Below are positions 44,785 through 52,548 of a DNA stretch of 64,000 nucleotides, one piece after another. The stretch comes from JBEATZ01 sp041178545 (GTDB lineage: Bacteria > Planctomycetota > UBA1135 > UBA2386): the NCBI GenBank assembly GCA_041178545.1, contig JBEGVB010000052.1, positions 1-64,000 on the forward strand. Reading direction: 5' to 3'. A program made the position numbers and the translations under genes. The first letter of the stretch is position 1; the number at the start of each line of letters is the position of its first letter. The notes beneath the pieces were generated by a model. That model did no database searches and was not told the origin of the DNA. It saw only the letters and a list, made by a program, of their open reading frames with translations.

Positions 44785-44856
44785 TCAGGTCTTGCTGGTG
44801 GCGAACCCTCAGGTCTTGCTGGCGGCGAGCCTTCAGGTCTTGCTGGCGGCGAGACG
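44785..44856. repeat. Three tandem 24-bp repeats carrying the purF stop codon
   Basis: Copies start at 44785, 44809 and 44833 and differ at only a few positions. Read on the minus strand in the purF frame, each copy encodes the purF C-terminus (or a near copy) followed by TGA, so three in-frame stops occur 24 bp apart. The 24-bp period preserves the reading frame. Confidence 0.92.
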
Positions 44857-46290
44857 GTCCTGCTCGATGTCCGAGAGCATCTCCTCGGTGATGTCCCCGG
44901 TCGGGTACTCGCCGTTGAAGCACGCCATGCAGAACTGGGTCTTGCCGGCGCCGGCCGTGCGCACGGCCTCCACCATGTCGGGGATGGTCTGGTACAGCAC
45001 GTAGTCCGCGCCCAGCTCGGCTGCCACCTGCTCGTTGTTGCGCCCGCGCGCGACGAACTCACGCTTGGTCGCCATGTCGATGCCGTACGGGCACGGCGAC
45101 AGCAGCGGCGGCGAGTACGAGGCGAGGTAGACCTTGGAGGCGCCCATCTGGCGGGCGATGCGCACGATCTGGCGGCTCGTGTTGCCGCGCACGATCGAGT
45201 CGTCGAGGATCAGCACGCGCTTGCCCTGGAACTCACTGCGGATCGGGTTGAGCTTCTGGCGGATCGAGTCCCGGCGCTGCTTGTCGTTGGGCATGATGAA
45301 CGTGCGCCCCACGTAGCGGTTCTTGACGAAGCCCTCGCGGTACGGGACGCCCAGCTCCTCGGCCATCGCCTGGCCTGCCGTGCGAGCGGACTCCGGCACC
45401 GGCACCAGCACGTCGACCTCGAGGCCCGTGGCCTTCCAAGAGTGGGCCAGCTTGCGACCGAGCGAGAGACGGGTCTCGTAGACCGAGGTGCCGTCGAGGA
45501 TCGTGTCCGGACGCGCGAAGTAGATGTGCTCGAAGATGCACGGGCGGTGGGTCTTGTCGCCCACCTGGTGGAACTGCGGCACGCGGTCCTGGCCGATCCA
45601 CAGCAGTTCGCCGGCCTTGAGGTCGCGCACGATCTCGTAGCCCGAGACCTCCAGCACCACGGACTCGCTCGCCACCGCGTACCACATGCCCTCGGGCGTG
45701 ACCTTGCGCCCGAAGATGCACGGCTTGATGCCGTAGGGGTCGCGGAATGCGTACATGCCCTGGCCGCCGAGGATGCCGACCACGGAGTAGGCACCCTTCA
45801 CGCGCTCGAAGACCTCCTTGGTGGCTGCCTTGACGTCGTCGACGTGCACCTGCTCCCCGGCGCGGCGGATGAGTCGGTCGGCGAAGACGTAGAGCACGAC
45901 CTCGAGGTCGCAGTTGGAGGCCAGGCGCACCGAGCGGTTGGCGAAGTAGTTGCGCTTCAGCTCGTGGAAGTTGGTGACGTTGCCGTTGTGGGCCATCGCC
46001 ACGCCCACCGGGAAGTCGAGCCAGAACGGCTGGACGTCCGTGTCCTCACCGAGGCCGACCGTCGGGTAGCGCACGTGGCCCACGGCCATCGGGCCGCGCA
46101 GGCGCTGGAGGTGCTTGTCCTGGAAGACCTCGCGGACGAGCCCGAGGCCCTTCTTGGCGTGGAACTTTTCGTTGAAGCTCACGACGCCTGCGGCGTCCTG
46201 ACCGCGGTGCTGGATGGCCAGCAGACCGGTGAGCACATCCTGGATGACGTCGTGACCGTCGGGACCGAAGATCGAGATGAAGCCGCACAT
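44833..46290 (-). CDS. purF: Amidophosphoribosyltransferase
   Basis: 485-residue first enzyme of purine synthesis, transferring glutamine amide nitrogen to PRPP. The N-terminus MCGF exposes the catalytic Cys after Met removal; HRGQDAAG and AHNGNVTNF complete the Ntn-glutaminase domain. The PRPP loop is VLILDDSIVRGNTS. C-terminal cysteines (SPCPYGID, QFCMACFNGEY) are in positions like the Fe-S-type PurF, but cluster binding is not certain. The gene's last codons and stop form the first of three 24-bp tandem repeats. Divergent from a class IV aminotransferase across only 35 bp, with overlapping -10 candidates. Confidence 0.96.
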   Translation of the reverse strand: MCGFISIFGPDGHDVIQDVLTGLLAIQHRGQDAAGVVSFNEKFHAKKGLGLVREVFQDKHLQRLRGPMAVGHVRYPTVGLGEDTDVQPFWLDFPVGVAMAHNGNVTNFHELKRNYFANRSVRLASNCDLEVVLYVFADRLIRRAGEQVHVDDVKAATKEVFERVKGAYSVVGILGGQGMYAFRDPYGIKPCIFGRKVTPEGMWYAVASESVVLEVSGYEIVRDLKAGELLWIGQDRVPQFHQVGDKTHRPCIFEHIYFARPDTILDGTSVYETRLSLGRKLAHSWKATGLEVDVLVPVPESARTAGQAMAEELGVPYREGFVKNRYVGRTFIMPNDKQRRDSIRQKLNPIRSEFQGKRVLILDDSIVRGNTSRQIVRIARQMGASKVYLASYSPPLLSPCPYGIDMATKREFVARGRNNEQVAAELGADYVLYQTIPDMVEAVRTAGAGKTQFCMACFNGEYPTGDITEEMLSDIEQDRLAASKT

Positions 46291-46305
46291 GGTGGAGGGG
46301 GTCGG

Positions 46306-46311
46306 ACTCTA
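46306..46311 (-). promoter_or_regulatory. Putative -10 element of purF
   Basis: TAGAGT on the minus strand, 15 nt before ATG 46290. It overlaps the plus-strand hexamer at 46310-46315 by two bases. Confidence 0.35.
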
Positions 46312-46315
46312 CCAT
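46310..46315 (+). promoter_or_regulatory. Putative -10 element of the class IV aminotransferase
   Basis: TACCAT followed by 10 nt and ATG 46326. Its -35 region would lie inside the purF coding start, and vice versa. Confidence 0.4.
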
Positions 46316-46325
46316 CCGACCTCCC

Positions 46326-47222
46326 ATGGCCAACCTCTGCAATCTCGACGGCGTGATCGCGCCGGAGGCCGAGACCCGGGTCCCGGTGCTCGACCGCGGC
46401 TTCCTCTTCGGGGACTCGGTCTACGAGGTGATCCGCACGTTGGGCGGTGCGCCCTTCGCCTGGGCCGAGCACCTCGACCGGCTCTGGCAGTCGGCTGCCG
46501 GGATCCGCATGACGCTCGACCTCGACCGCCGGCAGGTGATGCAGCGCGTGGTCGAGACGCTCACAAGGGCTGGCAACACCGAGAGCTACATCCGCATCGT
46601 CGTCTCGCGTGGCACCGGCAGTGCCCCCAACATCGACCTCGCGTACGCTCCCCCTGCGCCGTGCTGGCTCGTGATGGTCCGCGCCCTGTCCCCCATCGAC
46701 GGCAAGCCGGTGCACCTCGCCCGGGTGGACCGCTTGCGCAACGACCGGCGGGCGCTGGACCCGGCGGTGAAGAGCGGCAACTACCTCAACAACGTGCTCG
46801 GCCTCGCCGAGGCGCGGGAACGCGGCGCGACCGATTGCCTGTTCCTCAACGCGCAGGGCCACGTGACCGAGGCCTCCACCTCCAACCTGTTTGCCGTGGT
46901 GCGCGGCACGGTGTGCACGCCGACGCTCGACAGCGGCATCCTCGCGGGCGTGACGCGCGCCATGGTGCTCGAGTGGTGCCGGGCCAACGGGATCCCCACC
47001 GCCGAGCGCAACCTCACGGCCGAGGAGTTCGCGGCCGCGGACGAGGCGTTCCTCTCCAGCACCCTGCGCAGCGTGAGTCCGGTGCTCACCCTCGACGGCA
47101 AGCCGATGGGCAACGGCTCCCCGGGAGCCCTGACGATGCAGGTCGCGCGCGGGTTCGACCAATGGTGCCGCGAGACGGCATTGCCGCGGCAGCAGCGCGC
47201 ACTGACATCGCTGCTGGGCTGA
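46326..47222 (+). CDS. Class IV PLP aminotransferase (BCAT/DAAT/ADC-lyase family)
   Basis: 298-residue fold-type IV PLP enzyme. N-terminal VPVLDRGFLFGDSVYEVIRT, Arg-containing HLDRLWQSAAGI, and the PLP lysine in ALDPAVKSGNYLNN. Then the family Glu in VTEASTSNLF and the phosphate cup GILAGVTR. These features are shared by branched-chain aminotransferase, D-amino-acid aminotransferase and 4-amino-4-deoxychorismate lyase; I cannot separate them by eye. Divergent from purF. A folate role as ADC lyase would fit the purine neighbourhood but is speculative. Confidence 0.85.
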   Translation: MANLCNLDGVIAPEAETRVPVLDRGFLFGDSVYEVIRTLGGAPFAWAEHLDRLWQSAAGIRMTLDLDRRQVMQRVVETLTRAGNTESYIRIVVSRGTGSAPNIDLAYAPPAPCWLVMVRALSPIDGKPVHLARVDRLRNDRRALDPAVKSGNYLNNVLGLAEARERGATDCLFLNAQGHVTEASTSNLFAVVRGTVCTPTLDSGILAGVTRAMVLEWCRANGIPTAERNLTAEEFAAADEAFLSSTLRSVSPVLTLDGKPMGNGSPGALTMQVARGFDQWCRETALPRQQRALTSLLG

Positions 47223-47327
47223 CCAAACAGGACGGCCGCAGCAGCGGACCTTGTCGTCCGGCACTGCGGCCGAGGTTCTGGGACGCGTCCCCGGAACGGC
47301 ACCTGGCCGCCCGGGACGCGCAGCGGG

Positions 47328-47741
47328 TCACAGCACTTCGCTGAGGATCGCCTGGATCTTGCCGAGCGTCCCGTGCAGGCGCTCGCGCTCGTTCTGCAGC
47401 GTCTTGACCGCTGCAATGATCCCCTCCAGCGAGCTGGTGTCGATGGCGAGACCGGCGTTCTTGCGCGGGCGACCGCGCTTCTTGCCGGTGACGGCGACCT
47501 TGGCCGCCTTGGGGGCCTTTGCTGCCTTTGCAGCCTTCGCTGCCTTGGCCGCCTTGCCCGAGCCGCGCGGCGAGAGCTTGACGATGCCCAGCAGCGCCTG
47601 CGCGCGGCCGTAGACGATCGGGTACAGCTTGAGCTTCTTCTTGGAGCCCGCTTCGCGGATCTCGGCAAACGATGCCTGCCGGTTCTTCTGCAGGTAGTCC
47701 ATCACGAATGCCATTTCTGGCGAGGTCTTCTTTGCGGCCAT
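47328..47741 (-). CDS. Small DNA-binding protein with KAA repeats and an AT-hook
   Basis: 137 residues. N-terminal conserved-looking helical part (about 1-50: SPEMAFVMDYLQKNRQASFAEIREA), then a histone-H1-like run of Lys-Ala-Ala units at about residues 66-86. An AT-hook core KKRGRPRKN follows, then a predicted C-terminal coiled segment (AAVKTLQNERERLHGTLGKIQAIL) that could oligomerise. The architecture suggests a nucleoid-associated or regulatory DNA-binding protein. An AT-hook is notable in such a GC-rich genome. The 5' flank (47742-47923) is AT-richer than the rest of the window and contains a 22-bp inverted repeat at 47868. No Shine-Dalgarno precedes ATG 47741. Confidence 0.75.
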   Translation of the reverse strand: MAAKKTSPEMAFVMDYLQKNRQASFAEIREAGSKKKLKLYPIVYGRAQALLGIVKLSPRGSGKAAKAAKAAKAAKAPKAAKVAVTGKKRGRPRKNAGLAIDTSSLEGIIAAVKTLQNERERLHGTLGKIQAILSEVL

Positions 47742-47867
47742 GGAGGGAGTCCTTTGCTTTCTTTCTCTTGTGCGGCGCATGACTGGGAGGGGCACCGACC
47801 CAATGAGGGCGGGGATTGTGCGCCGCAATGAACCTGGATGCAAGCAATACAGGAAAACAATGAGCCC

Positions 47868-47889
47868 GTGATTGTCCGATGACAATCAC
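47868..47889. repeat. 22-bp palindromic site upstream of the AT-hook gene
   Basis: Perfect 9-bp inverted repeat (GTGATTGTC / GACAATCAC) with a 4-bp spacer CGAT. Size, symmetry and position about 130 bp before the AT-hook protein start suggest an operator. It also lies just beyond the 3' end of the next minus-strand gene (stop at 47924). Confidence 0.6.
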
Positions 47890-47923
47890 ATGACCAATGG
47901 GTGCCCGGGGACAAGTGACAGGT

Positions 47924-49738
47924 TCATTTGCCGGGCTGCACTTCGACCGACTCACCCGGTGCCAGCACCCAGGACCGGACGGGTTGCACTTGGGCCTGGA
48001 ACTCGTGGGCATCGGTGAGACGCAGCCTGCGCGCGGCAGGGAACACCTGCGGCAGGAACAGGTCGTCGAACACGACCTGCCTGGGCCTGGCAGCCCGTGC
48101 GATCTCGAGGGCATTGGGGTTGCGGAGGCTCAACACCAGCACGTCGCAACCCTCGGTGGGCACCTCGGCAGTCGCGAGGGTGGGACCCACCACCATGAGG
48201 CGGACCCCGCCCACGAGTTCGATGCGGTAGCCCAGCGACCACGGCACCCCGCCGTCCGGTGCCTTGTGGCCCAGCGCCTTCACCTGGATGCCGCTGTCCT
48301 GGCCGTAGACCTCGCCCGGCTCCACCAGCACCAGGTCCGTCATCGACACCACGGGCAGGTGGACGGCAATGTGCATGAGGCACGGGCGCGGCGGCTTGCC
48401 GGCATGCATGCGCAGGATCATCTGGTCGTTGCGCCGCACCATGTCGAGCGGCTGCGTGAGGATGCAGAACTCCATGCCGCCCCAGAGCCAGTGGGCGAGG
48501 TCGGGCCCGGCGGCGTCGACCACGAAGTTGGCCTGCTTGCTGCGCACGAGCCAGCCGCCGAACGGCAGCCGGAACAAGCGGATGCCGCCTGCGGGCGGCT
48601 CGGCCTCGGCGGCGCGGGCGACCTGCGCGAGCACCTGGTAGCAGTAGCTGAGGAAGCCCTCGGCAGTGAGACCCGCAACCTCGCGCGTCATGCGGCGGTG
48701 GACGCGCTGGTGGAACTCCAGCCAGTCGACACGCGGGAAGCGTTCGCACACGTCGTCGAGGGCCTCCAGTGCCTTCAGGCGTTCCAGCCCGCCTGCGGAG
48801 GCAGGCGGCACCGTGCCGTCGTGTGCTGCAGGACCGTGCGAGGACAGTGTGCGCATGACGCCGGCAAGCACACCGTCGAGTGCACTGCGCCCCTCGCGCG
48901 CGGGTGCCGCCGGGAACTCGGGCACCACGCCACCGAGCGACGCGAGGTCCTGCACCAGCATGACACTGCCGAAGACACCGGGGTCGACGCGCGGTCCGGT
49001 GCCGAACGTCCAGCCCATGCGCGTCTGCGGCATCGGGTCCGTGGTCTCGTCGAAGTCGTTGAGCACTGCCTGCAGGTCGAGGACCAGGCCGGACGCCGCC
49101 TTCACGCCGGGAGCCAGCACAGCCTGCCACGGGATGCGCGCCTCGTAGACCGTGCGGCCGTCCTCCTTCGAGTGGGTGACCGCGAGCCTGCCGTCCTCCA
49201 CCACCCGCGCCGTGCCGCGCAGCCGGTCCCACAGCACCAGTTCGTTGCCGGTGCCCTCGGCGAGCCAGAACTCCGCGTCCTCGGCGCGCGTGGGCTCGGG
49301 GCCGAGCCCGCGTGTGTTCCGTGCGGGGTCGAAGGTGAGCACGAGGTTGTCGGCAACCGGCAGCTCGGTGAGCAGCACGTTGTCCGGGTCGAGGGCGCGG
49401 TGCCACTCGTCGAGCACCTGCGCTGCGAGGTAGAGGTGGGTCTCGTCCCAGAGCAGGAACACCGCCCCGCTCAGGTCGCGCGGACCGCGCCAGGCCCCCA
49501 CTGCAGTGCCGCTCAGCTGGCGCACGTCGGAGAGGTCGACGGGCGGCAGCTCGGGCCACTCGGAGAGGCTGCCGTCCACGTCGATGCGCACGTCCTTGCG
49601 GTGTGCGGCGACGGTGCGCGGCACGGGCATCGGCGTGAGCGGTGGTTGCGCCTGCGCACCGGGGGCGGCTGGCTGCGGGTCCTGGGCGGACAGCAAGGAG
49701 GCGAGGATCAGGCAGCTGACGGTCACGGGGAGGATCAT
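47924..49738 (-). CDS. Secreted protein with CBM9-like domain and degenerate metallo-beta-lactamase-like C-terminus
   Basis: 604 residues with a signal peptide. About residues 50-260 resemble the CBM9 family of carbohydrate-binding domains found in surface xylanases and planctomycete proteins: IDVDGSLSEWPELPPVDL, LSGAVFLLWDETHLYLAAQVLD, ADNLVLTFDP and RTVYEARIPW. A helical region follows. The last roughly 210 residues recall the UlaG-like metallo-beta-lactamase fold (ANFVVDAAGPDLAHW, SLGYRIELVGGVRLMVVGPT), but no HxHxDH metal motif is visible, so it is probably not a metal hydrolase; this part of the call is weak. ATG 49738 begins the signal peptide. A longer frame upstream is antisense sequence. 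Confidence 0.65.
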   Translation of the reverse strand: MILPVTVSCLILASLLSAQDPQPAAPGAQAQPPLTPMPVPRTVAAHRKDVRIDVDGSLSEWPELPPVDLSDVRQLSGTAVGAWRGPRDLSGAVFLLWDETHLYLAAQVLDEWHRALDPDNVLLTELPVADNLVLTFDPARNTRGLGPEPTRAEDAEFWLAEGTGNELVLWDRLRGTARVVEDGRLAVTHSKEDGRTVYEARIPWQAVLAPGVKAASGLVLDLQAVLNDFDETTDPMPQTRMGWTFGTGPRVDPGVFGSVMLVQDLASLGGVVPEFPAAPAREGRSALDGVLAGVMRTLSSHGPAAHDGTVPPASAGGLERLKALEALDDVCERFPRVDWLEFHQRVHRRMTREVAGLTAEGFLSYCYQVLAQVARAAEAEPPAGGIRLFRLPFGGWLVRSKQANFVVDAAGPDLAHWLWGGMEFCILTQPLDMVRRNDQMILRMHAGKPPRPCLMHIAVHLPVVSMTDLVLVEPGEVYGQDSGIQVKALGHKAPDGGVPWSLGYRIELVGGVRLMVVGPTLATAEVPTEGCDVLVLSLRNPNALEIARAARPRQVVFDDLFLPQVFPAARRLRLTDAHEFQAQVQPVRSWVLAPGESVEVQPGK

Positions 49739-49800
49739 GGGCACAGGAGCCGTGGGGTCCAAGGCGCCAGTAGCCTGCTGCTGGCGCGCGGCAACCCAGC

Positions 49801-51126
49801 TCACAGCCACCGCATGCGCTCGACCGGCCCGATCACCGCGCGGGGGCGGCCCACGAAGGCGCTCCGGGGGTAGGGTCCGTGCACGCGGCTGTCGCGGCTG
49901 TCGAACGAGTTGTCGCCCAGCAGGAACAGTTGGCCTGGCGGCACCAGCAACGGCCAGCCCGAGTCGGATCCCGGCATGCCGGGAACCCGCTCGCGGAAGT
50001 GGTGGATGTCGCGGAACACCTCCAGCTGCACGCAGTCGACGGCGCGGAGCGGGTCGAACGCGGCACTGCCTTCGGCCACGAGACCGAGCGGTGCCACGAA
50101 CCAGCGGCTGCGGAGCGCGGGTCGTGGGCGGGGACCCTCGTCGGGAACGGCAAGCAGGGGGTCGTGCTCGATGCACCACGCAGTGCCGTCGACGGCAAAC
50201 CAGTCGCGGCCGTCGAGGTGGCCGAACGCGACGCGCACGGGCGTGCCCGGCATGCGTGCGGCAACCTGACGGGACTGCAGCACCGTCGTGCCCTGACGCA
50301 GCTCGACGAGCCCGGTCGCGAGTTCCCAGCGGAACATGCGGATGCCGTCGCGCTGCTCGAGGCCGAACACGAGTTCGCGCACGGCACGGCCCGGCGCGAG
50401 CGCGAGCTCGCAGCCGAAGTCGTTGACGACGATGCCGCTGCCCTCGCGGCCGCGGCTGCCGTCCAGCGCAAGGTAGGAGGCGTCCACTGGACGCACGGAG
50501 GCAAGGCACCCGGGTGGGAACGAGTTGTCCTCCATGCCGCGCGGCCTGCCGGTGCGCACCCCGGCCAGGGCTGTGGCAAGTCCGTCGACCGTGGCGTGGC
50601 GGCAGGCGATGCGGAGCGCGGCAGGGACGCCGTTCTGGATCGCCTCGCCGTCGAGTTGCAGCTGCAAGTCCCACGGCTCGTTGCCCGGCCAACGGAACCA
50701 TGGCAACCGCATCGAGGCGCTCGCGAGCGGGTCCTTCACGTCGCGGCGCACCTGCTGCCGGTCGCTGCCGAGCCACAGGTCCCCGTCGCGCAGGTCGATG
50801 CAGCACGCCTGCGGGTCGTCGCCCACGGCTGCAATGCGCTTGACCAGGTGGTTGCCGGGTGCGTCAGGGTTGTCGAGCACCACGAGGTCGTGCAACTGCA
50901 GGCCTGCGGCACCGGCGAGCTTGTCCACGAGCACCACGTCGCCACGAACCGGGTCGCCGAAGAGCGTGGGCTGCATCGAGCCGGTCGGCACGACGTAGCG
51001 CTCGGCCACGTGACGGCGCATGACCTGCATGGCGACCAGCGCGATGACGACCACCGGCAAGACGTCGCGTGCGAGGCGCCAGGTGGCACTGCCGGACTCG
51101 GCGCGGGACTCGGGCACGGCGGCCAT
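49801..51126 (-). CDS. lepB: Signal peptidase I with a very large internal insertion
   Basis: 441 residues. One N-terminal transmembrane helix (about 22-36), catalytic Ser50 in VPTGSMQPTL, general-base Lys96 in NHLVKRIAAVGDD, and the C-terminal box E GDNSFDSRDSR starting near residue 404. Between the Lys motif and box E are about 290 residues, far more than in typical LepB. The insert includes beta-rich stretches (REGSGIVVNDFG, VRVAFGHLDGRDWFAVDG, WCIEHDPLL) that look like a jelly-roll domain. The catalytic dyad is intact. ATG 51126 precedes the helix. It shares a 114-bp divergent region with the DRE-TIM gene. Confidence 0.88.
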   Translation of the reverse strand: MAAVPESRAESGSATWRLARDVLPVVVIALVAMQVMRRHVAERYVVPTGSMQPTLFGDPVRGDVVLVDKLAGAAGLQLHDLVVLDNPDAPGNHLVKRIAAVGDDPQACCIDLRDGDLWLGSDRQQVRRDVKDPLASASMRLPWFRWPGNEPWDLQLQLDGEAIQNGVPAALRIACRHATVDGLATALAGVRTGRPRGMEDNSFPPGCLASVRPVDASYLALDGSRGREGSGIVVNDFGCELALAPGRAVRELVFGLEQRDGIRMFRWELATGLVELRQGTTVLQSRQVAARMPGTPVRVAFGHLDGRDWFAVDGTAWCIEHDPLLAVPDEGPRPRPALRSRWFVAPLGLVAEGSAAFDPLRAVDCVQLEVFRDIHHFRERVPGMPGSDSGWPLLVPPGQLFLLGDNSFDSRDSRVHGPYPRSAFVGRPRAVIGPVERMRWL

Positions 51127-51227
51127 GGGCGCGCGAGGATGCCCGATGGGCTCGCAAGGGTCCACCCCGCGGTGTGCGCATGCGCCGCAGCTGCAGCTCC
51201 GTTGCTGGAGCTTTGGTTCGGTCGGAC

Positions 51228-51233
51228 TAGACT
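51228..51233 (+). promoter_or_regulatory. Putative -10 element, leaderless start of the DRE-TIM enzyme
   Basis: TAGACT followed by 7 nt and ATG 51241; no Shine-Dalgarno. Confidence 0.42.
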
Positions 51234-51240
51234 CTGGTCC

Positions 51241-52461
51241 ATGACCCGCATCGAGGACCTGATCCACGACTGGAACCGGCATGGCGGCGCGTACCAGCCG
51301 ACCCGGCCGCTGCAGTTCGACGACGAGACCCTGCGCGATGGCCTGCAGTCGCCAGCCGTGATCGACCCCGCGCTCGACAAGAAGCTCGAGCTGCTCGAGC
51401 TGATGGACCGCCTCGGCATCCATACGGCCAACCTGGGGTTGCCCGGTGCCGGCGGCAGGCCGCGCGAGGACATCCTCCGCATGGCCCAGCACATCGCACA
51501 GCGCAAGCTCCGGATCGGTGCCAACGTCGCGTGCCGCACCGTGGTGAGCGACATCGAGCCCGTCGTCGAGATGACGCAGAAGGCGGGCATCCCGATCGAG
51601 GTCTGTGCCTTCATCGGCAGCAGCTACATCCGCCAGTACGCCGAGGACTGGACGCTGGAGATGATGCTCAAGAACACGCGCGAGGCACTCTCCTTCGCGC
51701 AGCGGCACCAGCTGCCGGTCATGTACGTGACCGAGGACACCTCGCGCGCGCACCCGGACACGATCCGCGCGCTGTACTCGACCGCCATCGAGCTGGGCGC
51801 GCGCAGGCTGTGCGTGTGCGACACGGTCGGCCACTCGACACCGCAGGGCGCGCGGGCGGTGGTGAAGTTCGTGCGCGAGCTGGCGGACCAGCACGACCCG
51901 ACCCTGGGCGTCGACTGGCACGGCCACCGCGACCGCGACCTCGGCATCGCCAACTGCCTGGCAGCCATCGAGGCAGGCGCCGACCGCGTGCACGGCTCCG
52001 CACTCGGCGTCGGTGAACGCGCGGGCAACGCACCCATGGACCTGCTGCTGGTCAACTGCCGGCTGCAGGGCTGGATCCGCAACGACCTGACGGCCCTGCC
52101 CGAGTACGCCCGCAAGGCGGCGGCGGCCCTGGGCGTCGAGATCCCCCACAACTACCCCGTGCTCGGTGGCGACGCGTTCGAGACCGGCACCGGCGTCCAC
52201 GCTGCCGCCGTGGTGAAGGCCTACCGCAAGGGCGACGTGGAGCTGGCCGACTCGGTCTACTCCGGCGTGCCGGCCCACATGGTGGGGCTGGAGCAGGTGA
52301 TCGCGGTGGGACCGATGAGTGGCAAGTCCAACGCCTCCTGGGCGCTGGAGAGGCTGGGCATCGAGCCCACCGAGGACCGTGTCCAACGCGTCCTTGCCGC
52401 CGGCAAGTCGAGCAAGCGGATGCTCACCAGCGACGAGGTCCGGGCCGCCTCCGGGTCCTGA
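51241..52461 (+). CDS. 2-isopropylmalate/homocitrate synthase-family enzyme
   Basis: 406-residue DRE-TIM metallolyase that condenses an acyl-CoA with a 2-oxoacid. The signature Arg-containing motif is DDETLRDGLQSP; the metal-binding His pair is in DWHGHRDRDLGIANC, followed by GLGERAGNAPMD-like sequence (GVGERAGNAPMD). The C-terminal leucine-binding regulatory domain of LeuA is absent; the length fits homocitrate synthase, a short LeuA2 or citramalate-type enzyme. No leuB/C/D lies beside it, so the exact substrate remains open. Start ATG 51241 is supported by TAGACT 7 nt upstream. Confidence 0.83.
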   Translation: MTRIEDLIHDWNRHGGAYQPTRPLQFDDETLRDGLQSPAVIDPALDKKLELLELMDRLGIHTANLGLPGAGGRPREDILRMAQHIAQRKLRIGANVACRTVVSDIEPVVEMTQKAGIPIEVCAFIGSSYIRQYAEDWTLEMMLKNTREALSFAQRHQLPVMYVTEDTSRAHPDTIRALYSTAIELGARRLCVCDTVGHSTPQGARAVVKFVRELADQHDPTLGVDWHGHRDRDLGIANCLAAIEAGADRVHGSALGVGERAGNAPMDLLLVNCRLQGWIRNDLTALPEYARKAAAALGVEIPHNYPVLGGDAFETGTGVHAAAVVKAYRKGDVELADSVYSGVPAHMVGLEQVIAVGPMSGKSNASWALERLGIEPTEDRVQRVLAAGKSSKRMLTSDEVRAASGS

Positions 52462-52514
52462 CCGGTCCGGCAGGGGTCCTGGAACCTCGATTCTCCGTCA
52501 AGATCGACAGGTGC

Positions 52515-52546
52515 TTCCTCCGATTCCTGTGGAGGAAACGGAGGAA
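52515..52546 (+). promoter_or_regulatory. Alternative hairpins over the HPt Shine-Dalgarno
   Basis: TTCCTCC(G) at 52515-52522 can pair perfectly with either of two GGAGGAA copies: 52531-52537 (7 bp, leaving the true RBS free) or 52539-52546 (8 bp, covering the RBS just before ATG 52549). The two structures exclude each other. A translational switch is inferred. Confidence 0.5.
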
Positions 52547-52548
52547 CC

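Noticed and set aside
44785..44856. Possible short CRISPR array
   Set aside because: The copies are directly adjacent with no spacers, period is 24 bp and no cas genes are present. Listed as a tandem repeat.
47234..47271. Hairpin GGCCGCAG...CTGCGGCC after the class IV aminotransferase
   Set aside because: Long 22-nt interior, no T-run, and similar GC-rich inverted repeats are frequent here; too weak for a terminator.
47924..49738. Active metallo-beta-lactamase
   Set aside because: No HxHxDH or other metal-binding cluster is visible in the C-terminal domain.
49879..51240. Upstream extension of the DRE-TIM gene frame through the signal peptidase gene
   Set aside because: It is antisense to lepB; the real start is ATG 51241 with a hexamer 7 nt upstream.
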